Below, in pieces: positions 50,065 through 60,300 of a stretch of 64,000 bases of DNA. Every line of letters begins with the position of its first letter. The first letter of the stretch is position 1. The notes under the pieces were generated by a model. It searched no databases. It saw nothing but the letters and a program-made list of their open reading frames with translations, and had not been told where the DNA came from. Origin of the DNA: Jiella endophytica (GTDB taxonomy: Bacteria > Pseudomonadota > Alphaproteobacteria > Rhizobiales > Rhizobiaceae); assembly GCF_004519335.1 (NCBI RefSeq), contig NZ_SOZD01000007.1:1-64000 (forward strand), read 5' to 3'. A program made the position numbers and the translations under genes.

Positions 50065-50481
50065 GCGGCCCATCGGGGACATTCCGGCGGCGCAGATCGA
50101 TGAGCCGCGGGCCTGCTCCGCCCGGTGTTCCGCCCGGCGCAGCCATTTCGGCCGCGCCGGGCTGCTCGTTTCGGCGTGCTCGACAGGATCGGATCAGAGC
50201 GCCGTGCGTCCGAATGGACGCACAAAGAACGCTCTCAGTCATTGAATCGAAGCATCGTGCTTTCCGAAAATCGATACCGATTTTCGGGCCGATGCTGTAA
50301 GACGCCGGTCGCACCGCTGCGATGCAGGCGCCTCTTAAAATCCTGTCCGATCCGGTCTAGACCGAAGCCTCCGTCCGGCGCGATTCGAAGCGTGTCCGGC
50401 GAGGCGCCACCTCACGACGAGAAGCGAGGCGTCGCCGCACCAAGCCGGGCAGGACGCTCGAGCTTTTAAGGTAAACCGCGC
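50065..50481. other. Intergenic gap before the MFS gene
   Basis: The 417 bases hold the palindromic repeat at 50251-50296 and otherwise no supported gene. No clear promoter boxes were found; the MFS gene starts with GTG at the right border. Confidence 0.55.
50251..50296. repeat. Palindromic repeat (CGAAAATCG / CGATTTTCG type)
   Basis: AGCATC at the left end pairs with GATGCT at the right, and the centre CGAAAATCG-ATAC-CGATTTTCG is a perfect 9-bp inverted repeat. Elements of this form (CTTTCCGAAAATCG) are widespread between genes in Rhizobiales as I recall. It may act as a transcription-ending or message-stabilising hairpin. Confidence 0.8.
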
Positions 50482-51870
50482 GTGAAACGCATCGTCCCGA
50501 TCGTCCTGGCCGTCGCCCTTTTCATGGAAAACATGGATTCGACGGTGATCGCGACGTCGCTGCCGGTCATCGCCAGGGATATCGGGACGAGCCCGATCGC
50601 GCTGAAGCTGGCGCTGACCAGCTACTATGTCGCGCTGGCGATCTTCATTCCGATCTCCGGGCGGATGGCGGATCGTTTCGGCGCCAGGTCGATCTTCCGG
50701 ATCGCCATCGGCGTCTTCGTCCTCGGCTCGCTCGCCTGTGCCACCGTCGGATCGCTGGAGGGCTTCGTCGCCGCCCGCTTCCTGCAGGGCATGGGCGGCG
50801 CGATGATGACGCCGGTCGGCCGGCTGCTGCTGGTCAGGGCGGTGCCGAAATCCGATCTCGTCGACGCCATGGCCTGGTTCTCGATCCCGGCGCTGGTCGG
50901 CCCCTTGCTCGGCCCGCCGATCGGCGGCGCCATCGCCACCTATGCCGACTGGCGCTGGATCTTCCTCATCAACCTGCCGATCGGCATCACCGGCATCGTT
51001 CTCGCCGGGCGCTATCTGCCCTGGATCGAGACGGTGCCGAGCATCCGCTTCGACATTCCCGGCTTCCTGTTGTCGGGCTTTGCCTGCGCCGGCCTCGTCT
51101 TCGGGTTTTCGGTGGTGTCGCTGCCGGCGCTGCCGCCGGCGGTCGGCGTCGTCATGGCCGCGGCCGGCCTCGTCTCCGGCGTGGCCTTCATCGCTTACGC
51201 GCGGCGCACGCCCGATCCGCTGTTGCGGCTGAAGCTTCTGAAGGTGCCGACGCTGCGCGCGGCGATCCTCGGCGGCACGCTGTTCCGCATCGGCTCGGGC
51301 GCGGTTCCATTCCTGCTGCCGCTGATGCTGCAGCTCGGCTTCGGCTACACGCCGCTGCAATCGGGGCTCACCACCTGCATGTCGATCGGCGGGGCGATGC
51401 TGATGAAGCTCCTGGCAAAGCCGATCCTCAACCGTTTCGGCTTCCGGCCCACCCTGGTCGCGACGTCCCTCGTCGGCGGTGCGATGACGATGCTGATCGG
51501 CATCTTCCGGCCTGACTGGCCGGTGCTCGTCGTCGTCCTCCTGCTGCTCGTCGGCGGCTTCTTCCGCTCCTTGTTCTTCACCTCGATCAACACCCTCGCC
51601 TTCGCCGATCTTTCCAATCGCGAATCCGGCGACGCGACGGCGATGATGGCGGCGGTGCAGCAGGTGTCGATCGCCACGGGCGTCGCGCTTGCCGGCGCCG
51701 TCCTGGAACTCGGCATGGCACTCGGCGGGCGCAGCGAGGTGGCCATCCCCGACTTCACCGTCGCCTTCCTGGTGGTCGGCGCGGTGACAGGGGCGGCGGT
51801 CGTCGCCTTTCTGCGGCTGCCGGCCGATGCCGGCGACGAGGTGGCGGGCCGGCGCGTTCCGGCGGAATAG
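50482..51870 (+). CDS. MFS drug-exporter-like transporter (DHA2 type)
   Basis: An inner-membrane proton-driven exporter of 462 residues starting with GTG at 50482. The first helix contains the D-x-T motif typical of the DHA2 drug-proton antiporter branch (FMENMDSTVIATSLPVIARD). The loop motif GRMADRFGARSIFRIAIGVF and the antiporter motif LLGPPIGGAIATYADWRWIF are clear. About 14 hydrophobic segments are expected; the substrate is unknown. It converges on rlmE, whose stop lies 31 bp away. Confidence 0.88.
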   Translation: MKRIVPIVLAVALFMENMDSTVIATSLPVIARDIGTSPIALKLALTSYYVALAIFIPISGRMADRFGARSIFRIAIGVFVLGSLACATVGSLEGFVAARFLQGMGGAMMTPVGRLLLVRAVPKSDLVDAMAWFSIPALVGPLLGPPIGGAIATYADWRWIFLINLPIGITGIVLAGRYLPWIETVPSIRFDIPGFLLSGFACAGLVFGFSVVSLPALPPAVGVVMAAAGLVSGVAFIAYARRTPDPLLRLKLLKVPTLRAAILGGTLFRIGSGAVPFLLPLMLQLGFGYTPLQSGLTTCMSIGGAMLMKLLAKPILNRFGFRPTLVATSLVGGAMTMLIGIFRPDWPVLVVVLLLLVGGFFRSLFFTSINTLAFADLSNRESGDATAMMAAVQQVSIATGVALAGAVLELGMALGGRSEVAIPDFTVAFLVVGAVTGAAVVAFLRLPADAGDEVAGRRVPAE

Positions 51871-51900
51871 CGGCGGGCCGGGCGAGAGCGTCGCCAGGCT

Positions 51901-52653
51901 TCAGCCGAGCGGCCCGGCCTCGTCGTCGTCGTGTTCGTCGGCATCGGACATCTCGGCATCGGCGGTGCCGGGGCCGCGGCCCTTGAAGCCCTTGGCGAGG
52001 ATGAACAGCTCCACCGAGCCGCCCCGCGAGGCCGGCGGCTTGACGTGATGGACGGCTGCAAAATTCTGCTTGAGCAGCGTCAGGAGATCGTTTTCGGTGC
52101 CGCCCTGGAAGGTCTTCGACAGGAAATGCCCGCCCGGCCGCAGGGTCCGGATAGCGAAATCGGCGGCGACCTCGCAGAGATGCATGGTTCTGAGATGGTC
52201 GGTGCGGCGGTGGCCGGTGGTCGGCGCCGCCATGTCGGAAAGGACGATCTGCGGCTGCCGGCCGAGGGTGTCGAGCAGCTTCTGCGGAGCCTCATCGTCG
52301 AGAAAATCCATCTCGAGGATCGTCGCGCCGGCCACCGGCTCGACGGCGAGATAGTCGATGCCGACGACGCCGACGGCATCGGCGGTCGAACCGGTGCGCT
52401 CGACGGCGACCTGGCTCCAGCCGCCGGGCGCCGCGCCGAGATCCACCACCGCCTGGCCGGGCTTCAGGAGCTTGTAGCGGTCGTCGATCTCGATCAGCTT
52501 GTAGGCGGCCCGCGAGCGATAGCCGTCGGTCTTGGCGCGGCGGACGTAGGGGTCGTTGAGCTGGCGCTCCAGCCAGCGCCGCGACGACGCCTTGACGCCG
52601 CGCTTCTTCTTGACGCGCACGCTCATGCCGCGGTCGTCGCCCCGTCCCGTCAT
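51901..52653 (-). CDS. rlmE: 23S rRNA (uridine(2552)-2'-O)-methyltransferase
   Basis: RrmJ/FtsJ-type enzyme that 2'-O-methylates U2552 in the A-loop of 23S rRNA. The 250-residue protein has a basic N-terminus ([20 protein letters not shown]) and the SAM motif [16 protein letters not shown]. The K-D-K-E tetrad is represented by [25 protein letters not shown] and SVELFILAK. The C-terminal acidic tail ([15 protein letters not shown]) is extra. The ATG at 52653 overlaps the stop of the upstream phosphatase gene by 4 bp. Confidence 0.93.
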   Translation of the reverse strand: MTGRGDDRGMSVRVKKKRGVKASSRRWLERQLNDPYVRRAKTDGYRSRAAYKLIEIDDRYKLLKPGQAVVDLGAAPGGWSQVAVERTGSTADAVGVVGIDYLAVEPVAGATILEMDFLDDEAPQKLLDTLGRQPQIVLSDMAAPTTGHRRTDHLRTMHLCEVAADFAIRTLRPGGHFLSKTFQGGTENDLLTLLKQNFAAVHHVKPPASRGGSVELFILAKGFKGRGPGTADAEMSDADEHDDDEAGPLG

Positions 52654-54206
52654 GCGGTGCCCCGTCTCGTATCGCGCCGGCGCCAGACACCGTCGGCGAC
52701 CATCATTTCGGTGAGCAGCCCCTCGCGCAGCCCGCGATCGGCAACGCGCAGCGCCCGCGCCGGCCAGACCCGGCGGATCGCCTCGAAGATGGCGCAGCCG
52801 GCGAGCACCAGATCGGCCCGGTCGGAGCCGATGCAGGGATTGGCGACCCGCTCCTCGAAGCTCCAGCCGGCGATCTTCTTCACCAGCGCGTCGGATTCGT
52901 CCGAGGAGAGCCACAGCCCGTCGACCTGCCGCCGGTCGTAGCGCTCGAGGCCGAGATGGACGCCGGCCAGCGTCGTCACCGTGCCGGAGGTGCCGAGGAG
53001 ATGGAAATTCTCGGTGCCGACGAGATCCTTCAGCCTGTCCCGCTCGGGGAACGCCTCGATCATCTCGACCGTCTCGGCGACCATCAGCTCGAAGAGCTCC
53101 GGCGTGACGTTGCGCCCGCCATGGCGCTCGGCGAGCGAGACGACGCCGACCGGCAGCGACGTCCAGGCGACGATGCGGCTGGCGAGCCGCCGGGTGTGCG
53201 GCCCGCGAAGATCGAGGAGGGCGATCTCGGAGGAGCCGCCGCCGATGTCGAAGAGCACGGCGCCGCGGGCCTTGCGGTCGATCAGCGAGCCGCAGCCGGA
53301 GACGGCGAGCCGCGCCTCGGTCTCGCGCGGCACGATCTCCAGCGACAGGCCGGTCCGCTCGGCGACCTCCTCGATGAACTCGGCGCCGTTGGCGGCGGCG
53401 CGGCAGGCCTCGGTGGCGATCAGCCGCGAGCGGGCGACGTCGCGGGCGGAGATCTTCTGGGCACAGACGGCGAGCGCGGCGGTGGCGCGGTCCATGGCGC
53501 CTCGCGACAGGCTGCCGGTGCGCCCGAGACCTTCTCCGAGCCGGACGATGCGGGAAAAGGCGTCGATGACCCGGAACTGCCCCGGCCGGGTAGGCACCGC
53601 GATCAGCAGACGGCAGTTGTTGGTGCCGAGATCGAGGGCCGCATAGATCGGCGGCCTGTCGCTGTCGTTGGCCGGCCGGCCCCTGAAGCCTGCGCCTTGC
53701 GGTCGCTGCGAGGCGGATCCCTCGGCCCTTGCGGCCTGGGGCTGCTGCCTTGCCGCCGCCTGGCCTGCATAGGCGCCGGCGCCCGGCATGCCGGCAGGCT
53801 GGTTCTGCCCGCCCTGTGCCCGCTGGGAGTTCTGGCCCTTGCCCGAGCCGGACCGATCGCCCTCGGAGCGGCGTGACCGGCCGTATTTGCGCGCGCCGCG
53901 AGGCATGCCGGCGCCAGCGCCAGCAGGCTTGGTCTTGTCCGTTGGAGCGGCAGCAGCCACGCCCGACGTCTTCCTGCCCTTGCGACGCCTGCGCTTCTGA
54001 CGCTTGGTCAGCCGCGAATCGTCGTCCTTGGGCGTCTTCGTCTCCAGCCCGTCCTGGCCTGTCGCGGAGCCCCTCTTTGCCGTCCCGGCAGGGGCGTCTC
54101 GCTCGGCCGTATCGCCCGGCCGCCGATCATCGGCGTCGTAGGCGAAGGTGTCTCGGGCTATCTGCGGCGGGTGCCGATGTCTCCTCGTATCGTCATGGTC
54201 ACTCAC
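52650..54206 (-). CDS. ppx: Ppx/GppA-family exopolyphosphatase with long basic N-terminal extension
   Basis: Hydrolyses inorganic polyphosphate and/or (p)ppGpp pentaphosphate. The actin-like ATPase-fold core starts near residue 187 with [16 protein letters not shown] and has the second phosphate loop [15 protein letters not shown] and [17 protein letters not shown]. The first ~185 residues are low complexity and strongly basic ([16 protein letters not shown]), probably disordered. The start is a GTG at 54206 with GGAGAG upstream. The frame is open to 54350 without support. The gene is translationally coupled to rlmE. Ppx and GppA activities cannot be separated by eye. Confidence 0.9.
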   Translation of the reverse strand: MSDHDDTRRHRHPPQIARDTFAYDADDRRPGDTAERDAPAGTAKRGSATGQDGLETKTPKDDDSRLTKRQKRRRRKGRKTSGVAAAAPTDKTKPAGAGAGMPRGARKYGRSRRSEGDRSGSGKGQNSQRAQGGQNQPAGMPGAGAYAGQAAARQQPQAARAEGSASQRPQGAGFRGRPANDSDRPPIYAALDLGTNNCRLLIAVPTRPGQFRVIDAFSRIVRLGEGLGRTGSLSRGAMDRATAALAVCAQKISARDVARSRLIATEACRAAANGAEFIEEVAERTGLSLEIVPRETEARLAVSGCGSLIDRKARGAVLFDIGGGSSEIALLDLRGPHTRRLASRIVAWTSLPVGVVSLAERHGGRNVTPELFELMVAETVEMIEAFPERDRLKDLVGTENFHLLGTSGTVTTLAGVHLGLERYDRRQVDGLWLSSDESDALVKKIAGWSFEERVANPCIGSDRADLVLAGCAIFEAIRRVWPARALRVADRGLREGLLTEMMVADGVWRRRDTRRGTA

Positions 54207-54676
54207 ACGATCTCTCCGGCGCGGAACAGCGTCGATCGCGTCCCGGGCGCCTTTCGTTACTGCGTCGGCGCGAGTGTAACAGCCGGGGGAGGAAGCACAA
54301 GGGCGGGACGGCCGCCCGGGCTGCGGGCTCCAGCCCGAAACGGGCGACAAAGCGGCAGCGGTGGCGTGTCGCTATCCGACGATGCGTCTACCAGGGCTCC
54401 ATGTCGTGCGGCGGAACGTACCCACGTCCCCCACCTGACGAAGCAGCCGTCCGTCGCATGACGATTCGCCCGAGGACCGCCGGCCTCCCGCAACGTCGAC
54501 ATAACTCCCGCGTGTCCCGATGACGTCACCCTCCTGCCGCAGCGGCGGTCATTGGCAGCATGCGCATCTTCCGCAGGAAAACTCACCACAAGTCATTGCA
54601 ATGCCGTAATCAATTGTTCATAAGCGGCGACTTCGAGAGGAGCAACGACCCGCATCATGTCGGGCATTCGGGGGAA
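54207..54676. other. Intergenic region between ppx and the small exported gene
   Basis: The 470 bases contain no supported gene. Near the right end is a lower-GC patch with TTGCAA at 54596-54601 and CATAAG 17 bp further on (54619-54624), a weak promoter candidate for the exported protein and metalloprotease genes. The left part must contain the ppx promoter on the minus strand. Confidence 0.45.
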
Positions 54677-55132
54677 ATGCTGTCGATGCCGCGCTGGACA
54701 TTGCGCCTACTCCTCGTTGCACCGGCAATCACCGGGATTTTCGCGATGGCGCATCCGGCTGCCTCGGCGGCTCTTTCCCTTGAGATGTTCACGGAACGCT
54801 CTCTTCAGGCCCTGACGGAATTCTATCGCGCGGAAGGCGGCTCGGCCGACGTCGCCTGCCGCAGCGCTCGCCTCGAAGGGGAGCGGGGACAGCTCGCCAT
54901 CGCCTGCGTCGTCGATGGCCAGGCATCGCCGCCGCTCGTCTGGCTGGCGGATACGATCGGAGGCGAGATCGTGACGCTTGCCCCCCTCAGCCCGGCAGCC
55001 GTCAGCGCCGCCGAGCGCTCGCCCCGTTACCGTTCGGGAAAGCCACCTCTGAAATACGTGACATTCGAAGCGCTTCCAGCGGCGGAAAGATCCCGCGCCC
55101 TGGCCCGCGCCGAGACCGCCCTGACCCAATAA
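54677..55132 (+). CDS. Small exported protein paired with the RTX metalloprotease
   Basis: A 151-residue protein with a signal peptide (MPRWTLRLLLVAPAITGIFA, cleavage near ASA-A). The mature ~115 residues include two cysteines 16 residues apart (DVACRSARLEGERGQLAIAC) that could form a disulfide in the periplasm, and an alanine-glutamate-rich C-terminus. I recognise no family. It ends 22 bp before the metalloprotease start on the same strand, so they are cotranscribed. By analogy with serralysin operons, which carry small periplasmic inhibitors, it could be an inhibitor or secretion partner; no sequence motif proves this. The ATG at 54686 is an alternative start. Confidence 0.7.
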   Translation: MLSMPRWTLRLLLVAPAITGIFAMAHPAASAALSLEMFTERSLQALTEFYRAEGGSADVACRSARLEGERGQLAIACVVDGQASPPLVWLADTIGGEIVTLAPLSPAAVSAAERSPRYRSGKPPLKYVTFEALPAAERSRALARAETALTQ

Positions 55133-55154
55133 CCCGAACTCGGAGCGCTCAAGC

Positions 55155-57323
55155 ATGACAGGCATCGTTGCCCCCACCGATCACGACCAGGCCATTCCGG
55201 ACGAAGCGCTGACGGCGCCGACGACCTATGTTCCCAATCCCCACGAGGACTGGCAGGGCATCATCTACGGCCAGCGCTGGGCCGTCACCGATCTCGATTT
55301 CAGCTTCCCGACCAGTCCCGGCGTCTATTCGAACGGCTACGGTGCCTATGGCGAGCCGACCTCCGGCTTCGAAGCGCTGAACACCATCCAGAAGAACGCC
55401 GTGCGCGCGGTGTTCAACGAGATCGAATCATTCACCGGATTGACGTTCTCGGAAAAGACCGAGACCACCACCAACCATGCCGTTCTTCGCTTCGCCATGA
55501 CGGACGAGTCGTCGACGGCGCATGGCTACTACCCGTCCACCGCCGAAGAGGGCGGCGACAGCTGGTACAACAACACCGGCACGACCTACGACAATCCGGT
55601 GCTCGGCAACTACGCCTACGACACCTTCGCCCACGAGATCGGCCACACGCTCGGCCTCGCGCATGGCCACGATACCGGCAACGTCTATGGCGCGCTGCCC
55701 TACGCCACCGACTCCAACGAATATTCGATCATGACGTATCGCGACCATGTCGGCGACGAGATCGACTACAGCGAGAACGAGACCTGGGGTAATCCGCAGA
55801 GCTACATGATGTACGACATCGCGGCCCTGCAATACATGTATGGCGCCGACTTCTCGGCCACCGGGAATGTCTGGAGCGGCAATTCCGTCTACACCTTCAG
55901 CACGACGACCGGCGAGATGTTCATCAACGGCGTCGGCCAGGGGACGCCCGGCGGCAACAGGATCCTCCGGACAGTCTGGGACGGCAACGGGACCGACACC
56001 TACGATCTCAGCAACTACACGACCGACCTTTCGCTCGACCTCAGGCCGGGCGAGTGGTCGACCTTCTCGGAGGATCAGCTGGCCGATCTCGACGGCGGCA
56101 GCCGTTCGACCAACCTCGCCCGCGGCAATCTCGCCAATGCGCTGCTTTATGACGGCGATCTCCGGTCGCTGATCGAGAACGCCACCGGCGGCAGCGGCAA
56201 CGACAAGATCGTCGGCAACGTCGCCGACAACGTCCTCAGCGGCAATGGTGGCGGCGACAACATTCGCGGCGGCGACGGCGACGACACCATCCTCGGCGGA
56301 GCCGGCAACGACATTCTCTTCGGTGAAGCCGGGGCGGACCGGATCAATGGCGGGATCGGCTACGACCAGGCCAGCTATGTCGGGTCCACTGCCGGCGTGA
56401 TCGTCGATCTGCGCACCGGCACCGGCATGCGCGGCGAGGCCGAGGGGGACACGCTGATCAGCATCGAGAGCCTGCGCGGATCGAACTACGCCGATCACCT
56501 GATCGGCGACGACGCCGACAACAGGATCCGTGGTGGCAGCGGCGCCGACACGCTGCGCGGCATGGATGGCGACGACCAGCTTCTCGGCGACGGCGGCAAC
56601 GATATCATCGCGGGCAACGAGGGATCCGACCAGCTCTTCGGGGACAACGGCGCCGACACGCTCTCCGGCGGCACGGGCTCGGACACCGTCGACGGCGGCA
56701 ATGGCAACGACACCTTCATCGGCGACTTCGACAAGGCCGACGACATCTATCTGGGCGGCGACGGCGTCGATACGTTCGACTTTTCCAGATTGTCGGACGT
56801 ACTGACGATCGACTTGACGGCCCACATCGCCTCCAGCGCCCAGATTGGGACCGACAGCCTCTCCGGCATCGAGCGCATCTATGGCGGCTCCGGCAACGAC
56901 ACAATCACCGGCGACGCCGATACCCGCCTCATCTCGGGCAATGGCGGAGCCGATGTCCTGTCGGGCGGCGCAGGCGACAACAACATCTTCGGCGGCACCG
57001 GCAACGACATCCTCCGCGGCAATGCGGGGTTCGACCGGCTCGATGGCGGCCGCGGCAACGACACGCTGAGCGGCGGCGTCAATGCCGACATCTTCGTCTT
57101 CATCGACGGCGGGGGCGACGACGTCATCACCGACTTCGAGGAATTCAACAACTCCGAGAAGATCGACCTGTCGCGGGTCTCGAGCATCATCGACTTCGAC
57201 GACCTTCAGGCAAACCACCTCGCCCAGGACGGGGCGGATGCCGTGATCACCTTCGGTGGAAACACCATCACCCTGAACAATGTGAACATCGCCGATCTCG
57301 ACGGGAACGATTTCATCTTCTGA
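55155..57323 (+). CDS. Secreted serralysin-like (M10) metalloprotease with RTX repeats
   Basis: A 722-residue calcium-dependent zinc protease for type I secretion. The catalytic domain (about residues 30-240) has the zinc motif HEIGHTLGLAH (H160, E161, H164, H170) and the Met-turn YSIMTY about 30 residues later. From about residue 340 to 670 there are many nonapeptide G-G-x-G-x-D repeats (GGSGNDKIVG, GGAGNDILFGEAGADRING) that bind calcium after export. There is no N-terminal signal; the C-terminus ends in a DLDGNDFIF-type secretion signal. The ABC exporter, adaptor and outer-membrane channel are not in the window. The small exported gene just upstream is probably its partner. Confidence 0.93.
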   Translation: MTGIVAPTDHDQAIPDEALTAPTTYVPNPHEDWQGIIYGQRWAVTDLDFSFPTSPGVYSNGYGAYGEPTSGFEALNTIQKNAVRAVFNEIESFTGLTFSEKTETTTNHAVLRFAMTDESSTAHGYYPSTAEEGGDSWYNNTGTTYDNPVLGNYAYDTFAHEIGHTLGLAHGHDTGNVYGALPYATDSNEYSIMTYRDHVGDEIDYSENETWGNPQSYMMYDIAALQYMYGADFSATGNVWSGNSVYTFSTTTGEMFINGVGQGTPGGNRILRTVWDGNGTDTYDLSNYTTDLSLDLRPGEWSTFSEDQLADLDGGSRSTNLARGNLANALLYDGDLRSLIENATGGSGNDKIVGNVADNVLSGNGGGDNIRGGDGDDTILGGAGNDILFGEAGADRINGGIGYDQASYVGSTAGVIVDLRTGTGMRGEAEGDTLISIESLRGSNYADHLIGDDADNRIRGGSGADTLRGMDGDDQLLGDGGNDIIAGNEGSDQLFGDNGADTLSGGTGSDTVDGGNGNDTFIGDFDKADDIYLGGDGVDTFDFSRLSDVLTIDLTAHIASSAQIGTDSLSGIERIYGGSGNDTITGDADTRLISGNGGADVLSGGAGDNNIFGGTGNDILRGNAGFDRLDGGRGNDTLSGGVNADIFVFIDGGGDDVITDFEEFNNSEKIDLSRVSSIIDFDDLQANHLAQDGADAVITFGGNTITLNNVNIADLDGNDFIF

Positions 57324-57354
57324 GGTCGATGCGCCCGAGCGCAATTCAGCCGGA

Positions 57355-57382
57355 ATGCGGGCCGATGCGAATCGGCCCGCAT
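57355..57382 (+). terminator. Perfect 12-bp hairpin after the metalloprotease gene
   Basis: ATGCGGGCCGAT at 57355-57366 pairs with ATCGGCCCGCAT at 57371-57382 across a GCGA loop, followed by CGCTTTAG. It ends 18 bp before addB, so it probably terminates the protease message. Confidence 0.75.
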
Positions 57383-57399
57383 CGCTTTAGACTGACCGC

Positions 57400-60300
57400 A
57401 TGGCCCCCACCATCCTGTCGATCCCGCCCGGAAAGCCGTTCCTGAAGACCCTCGCCGAAAGCATTCTGGGGGGGCGGATCGTCGAGGGCTTCCGCCATGA
57501 CGGCGATCCCTTGTCGCTCGCCGACGTCACCGTCTACGTGCCGAGCCGGCGCGCGGCGCGAAGCCTTGCCGGCGCCTTTTCCGCGGCGTTGAGCGCGTGG
57601 TCCGGCAAAAGCCATGGCTCGGCCATCCTGCCGCGCATCCGACCGATCGGCGAAGGCGACGAGGCGGCGATCTTTGCCGGCGACGATGCGAGGGCGGGCG
57701 TGTCGCTGCCGGCGATGCCGGAGCTGGAACGACGGCTGAGCCTTGCCCGCCTCGCCCGCCAGTGGCGCCATCTCGCCGATCGCGCCGCGGGAGAAGAGCT
57801 CGCCGAAGGAGCGCCCGAACGGGTCACCTCCGCGGCCGAGGCACTGTGGCTCGCAGGTGATCTCGGCGCGCTGCTCGACGAGATCGAGACCGAAGAGACC
57901 TCCTTTGCCAGGCTCACGGATCTCGCCCCCGAGGCGCTGGCCGCCTGGTGGCAGACGACGCTGACCTTCCTCGAAATCGTCACCGACCACTGGCCGGACT
58001 TCCTCGCGTCGCGCGGGGTCACCAGCGAGGCGGCGGCGAAGAACGCCTGGCTGCGGGGCGAGGCGGCAAGGCTCGCCGCCGGCGGGGCGAAGGGGCCGGT
58101 GATCCTCGCCGGCTCGACGGCGACCGCGCCGGCGACCCTTGAGCTGATGCACGCGGTGGCGCATCTCGCCCAAGGCGCGCTGGTGCTGCCGGGGCTCGAC
58201 CGGCATATCGGCTCGGCGGGCTTTGCGGCGATCGACCGGGAGCTGGCGATCGCCTCGCCGGGCCACCCACAATATGGCCTGAAGCGCATCCTGACGCGCT
58301 TCGCCATGTCGCCGGAGGATGTGCGCCAGCTGGACGAGGATCTGTCGCCCGGCCTGAGGCAACGCGAGGCGTTTCTGGCCAGCGCCCTTCGCCCGGCCGA
58401 GACCACCGCGCACTGGGCCGAGGAAGCGCCCGCCTTCGGACCGGAGGCGCTGGAAGGCGTTGCGCTGATCGAGGCGGGAGAGCCGCGGATCGAGGCGCTG
58501 TCGATCGCCGTCGCCATGCGCGAGGCTCTGGAAGAGCCCGGAAAGACCGTCGCGCTGATCACGCCCGACCGGCGGCTGGCAAGACGCGTCCTCGCCGAGC
58601 TCGAACGCTTCGGCATCACCGCCAACGATTCCGCCGGCCGCCCGCTCGCCACCACAGCGCCCGGCACGCTGCTCGCCGCGCTGCTTGCCGTGGCGCTGGA
58701 GCCGGGGGACCCGGTCGCCCTGCTCGGCCTTCTGAAACATCCGCTCTGCCGGCTCGGCCGCCCGGCCGTCGAGGCCCGCAACGCCGCCCGCGCCATCGAA
58801 CTCGTGGCGATCCGCGGCACCGTCGACTTTGCCGACGGCGCAAGGCTCGGGGAGATCGTCGGCCGGCGGATCGACGCGATCGAGGCGCTGCCGGCCGGCG
58901 AGACGGGCAAGCTGCTCACCCGCCCGGCCCGCAACGTCAGGCGCCACGAATACGAGGCCGCCAGGACATTCGCCGAGGATTTCGAGGCGGCGCTGAAGCC
59001 GCTTGCCGCGCTGCGCGGCGCCGAACCGCAGGAACTCGCCGATCATGCCGTCGCCGTAACCGATGCGCTGGAGTTACTGGCCCGCGACGAAACGGGCGGG
59101 CCGGGGGAGCTTTACGCCGGCGAGAACGGCGCGGCGCTCGCCGGCTTCCTGTCGGAGCTGGTGGCGGCGCCGAAGACCGGTTTCGACTTTCCGGCCGAAG
59201 AACTCCCCGATGCCCTCGGCGCGCTGATCGCCGGCGTCACGGTGAAGCCGCGCGGCGGACTTTCCGCGAGGGCTTTCGTCCTCGGCACGCTGGAGGCCCG
59301 GCTCGAAAGCGTCGATACGGCGATCCTCGGCTCGCTGAACGAAGGCGTCTGGCCGGCCGGCGCCAGAAGCGGCGCCTTCCTCTCCCGGCTGATGCGCCGG
59401 GAGATCGCCCTCGACCCGCCGGAGCGGCGGATCGGCCTTTCGGCCCATGATTTCTGGATGGCGATGGGGGCAGAGCGCGTCGTCCTCACCCGCTCGCGCC
59501 GCATGGACGGTGCCCCGACGATCGCCTCGCGCTGGCTGCAGCGGCTGACCACCCTTGCCGGGCCTGAGACAAGCGCCGCCATGGCGGCACGCGGCGAGAC
59601 CTATGTCACCGCGGCAGAAGCGCTGGAAAGCGCCACCGATACGCCGCGGATCGCCCGCCCGGCGCCCTGCCCGCCCGTCGAGGCGCGGCCGCGGCGCTAT
59701 TCGGTGACCGAGGTCGAGACGCTGATCCGCGACCCCTACGCCATCCACGCCCGCCGCATCCTGAAGCTCGAGGCCCTGCCGCCCTTGATGCGGGCGCCCC
59801 ATGCCAGAGAGCGCGGCGAGCTGATCCACGACATCGTCGCCGATTTCGTCATCAAGGGGATCGATCCGAACGAGCCGGCGGCCGAAGACGAACTGGCGCT
59901 GATCGCGCGGGAGCATTTCGACCGGGCGGCGCTGCCTGGCGAGATCGCTGCCGTCTGGTGGCCGCGTATCGTCCGCATGACGGAGGAATTCCTGAGCTGG
60001 GAGAGGGCCCGCGACGAGGGGGTCGCCGAGCGGCTCGCCGAACGCTCCGGCCGTAGCGAGTTCCCGGCCATCGGGGTGACGCTCTCCGGCCGTTCGGACC
60101 GGATCGACCGGCTGAAGGACGGCCGCATCGTCATCCTCGACTTCAAGACCGGCACGAAGCCTTCGGTGAAACAGGCGCGCACGCTGCTCTCGCCCCAGCT
60201 GGCGCTCGAAGGCGGCATGGCGATGCGTGGGGACTTCGACGGCACCAGCCCCGACGAGACCATCGCCGACCTCGTCTATGTGCGGTTGCGCGAGCGCGAG

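Noticed and set aside
55428..57344. 638-codon minus-strand frame
   Set aside because: It is antisense to the RTX repeats; periodic GGNGND codons keep several frames open.
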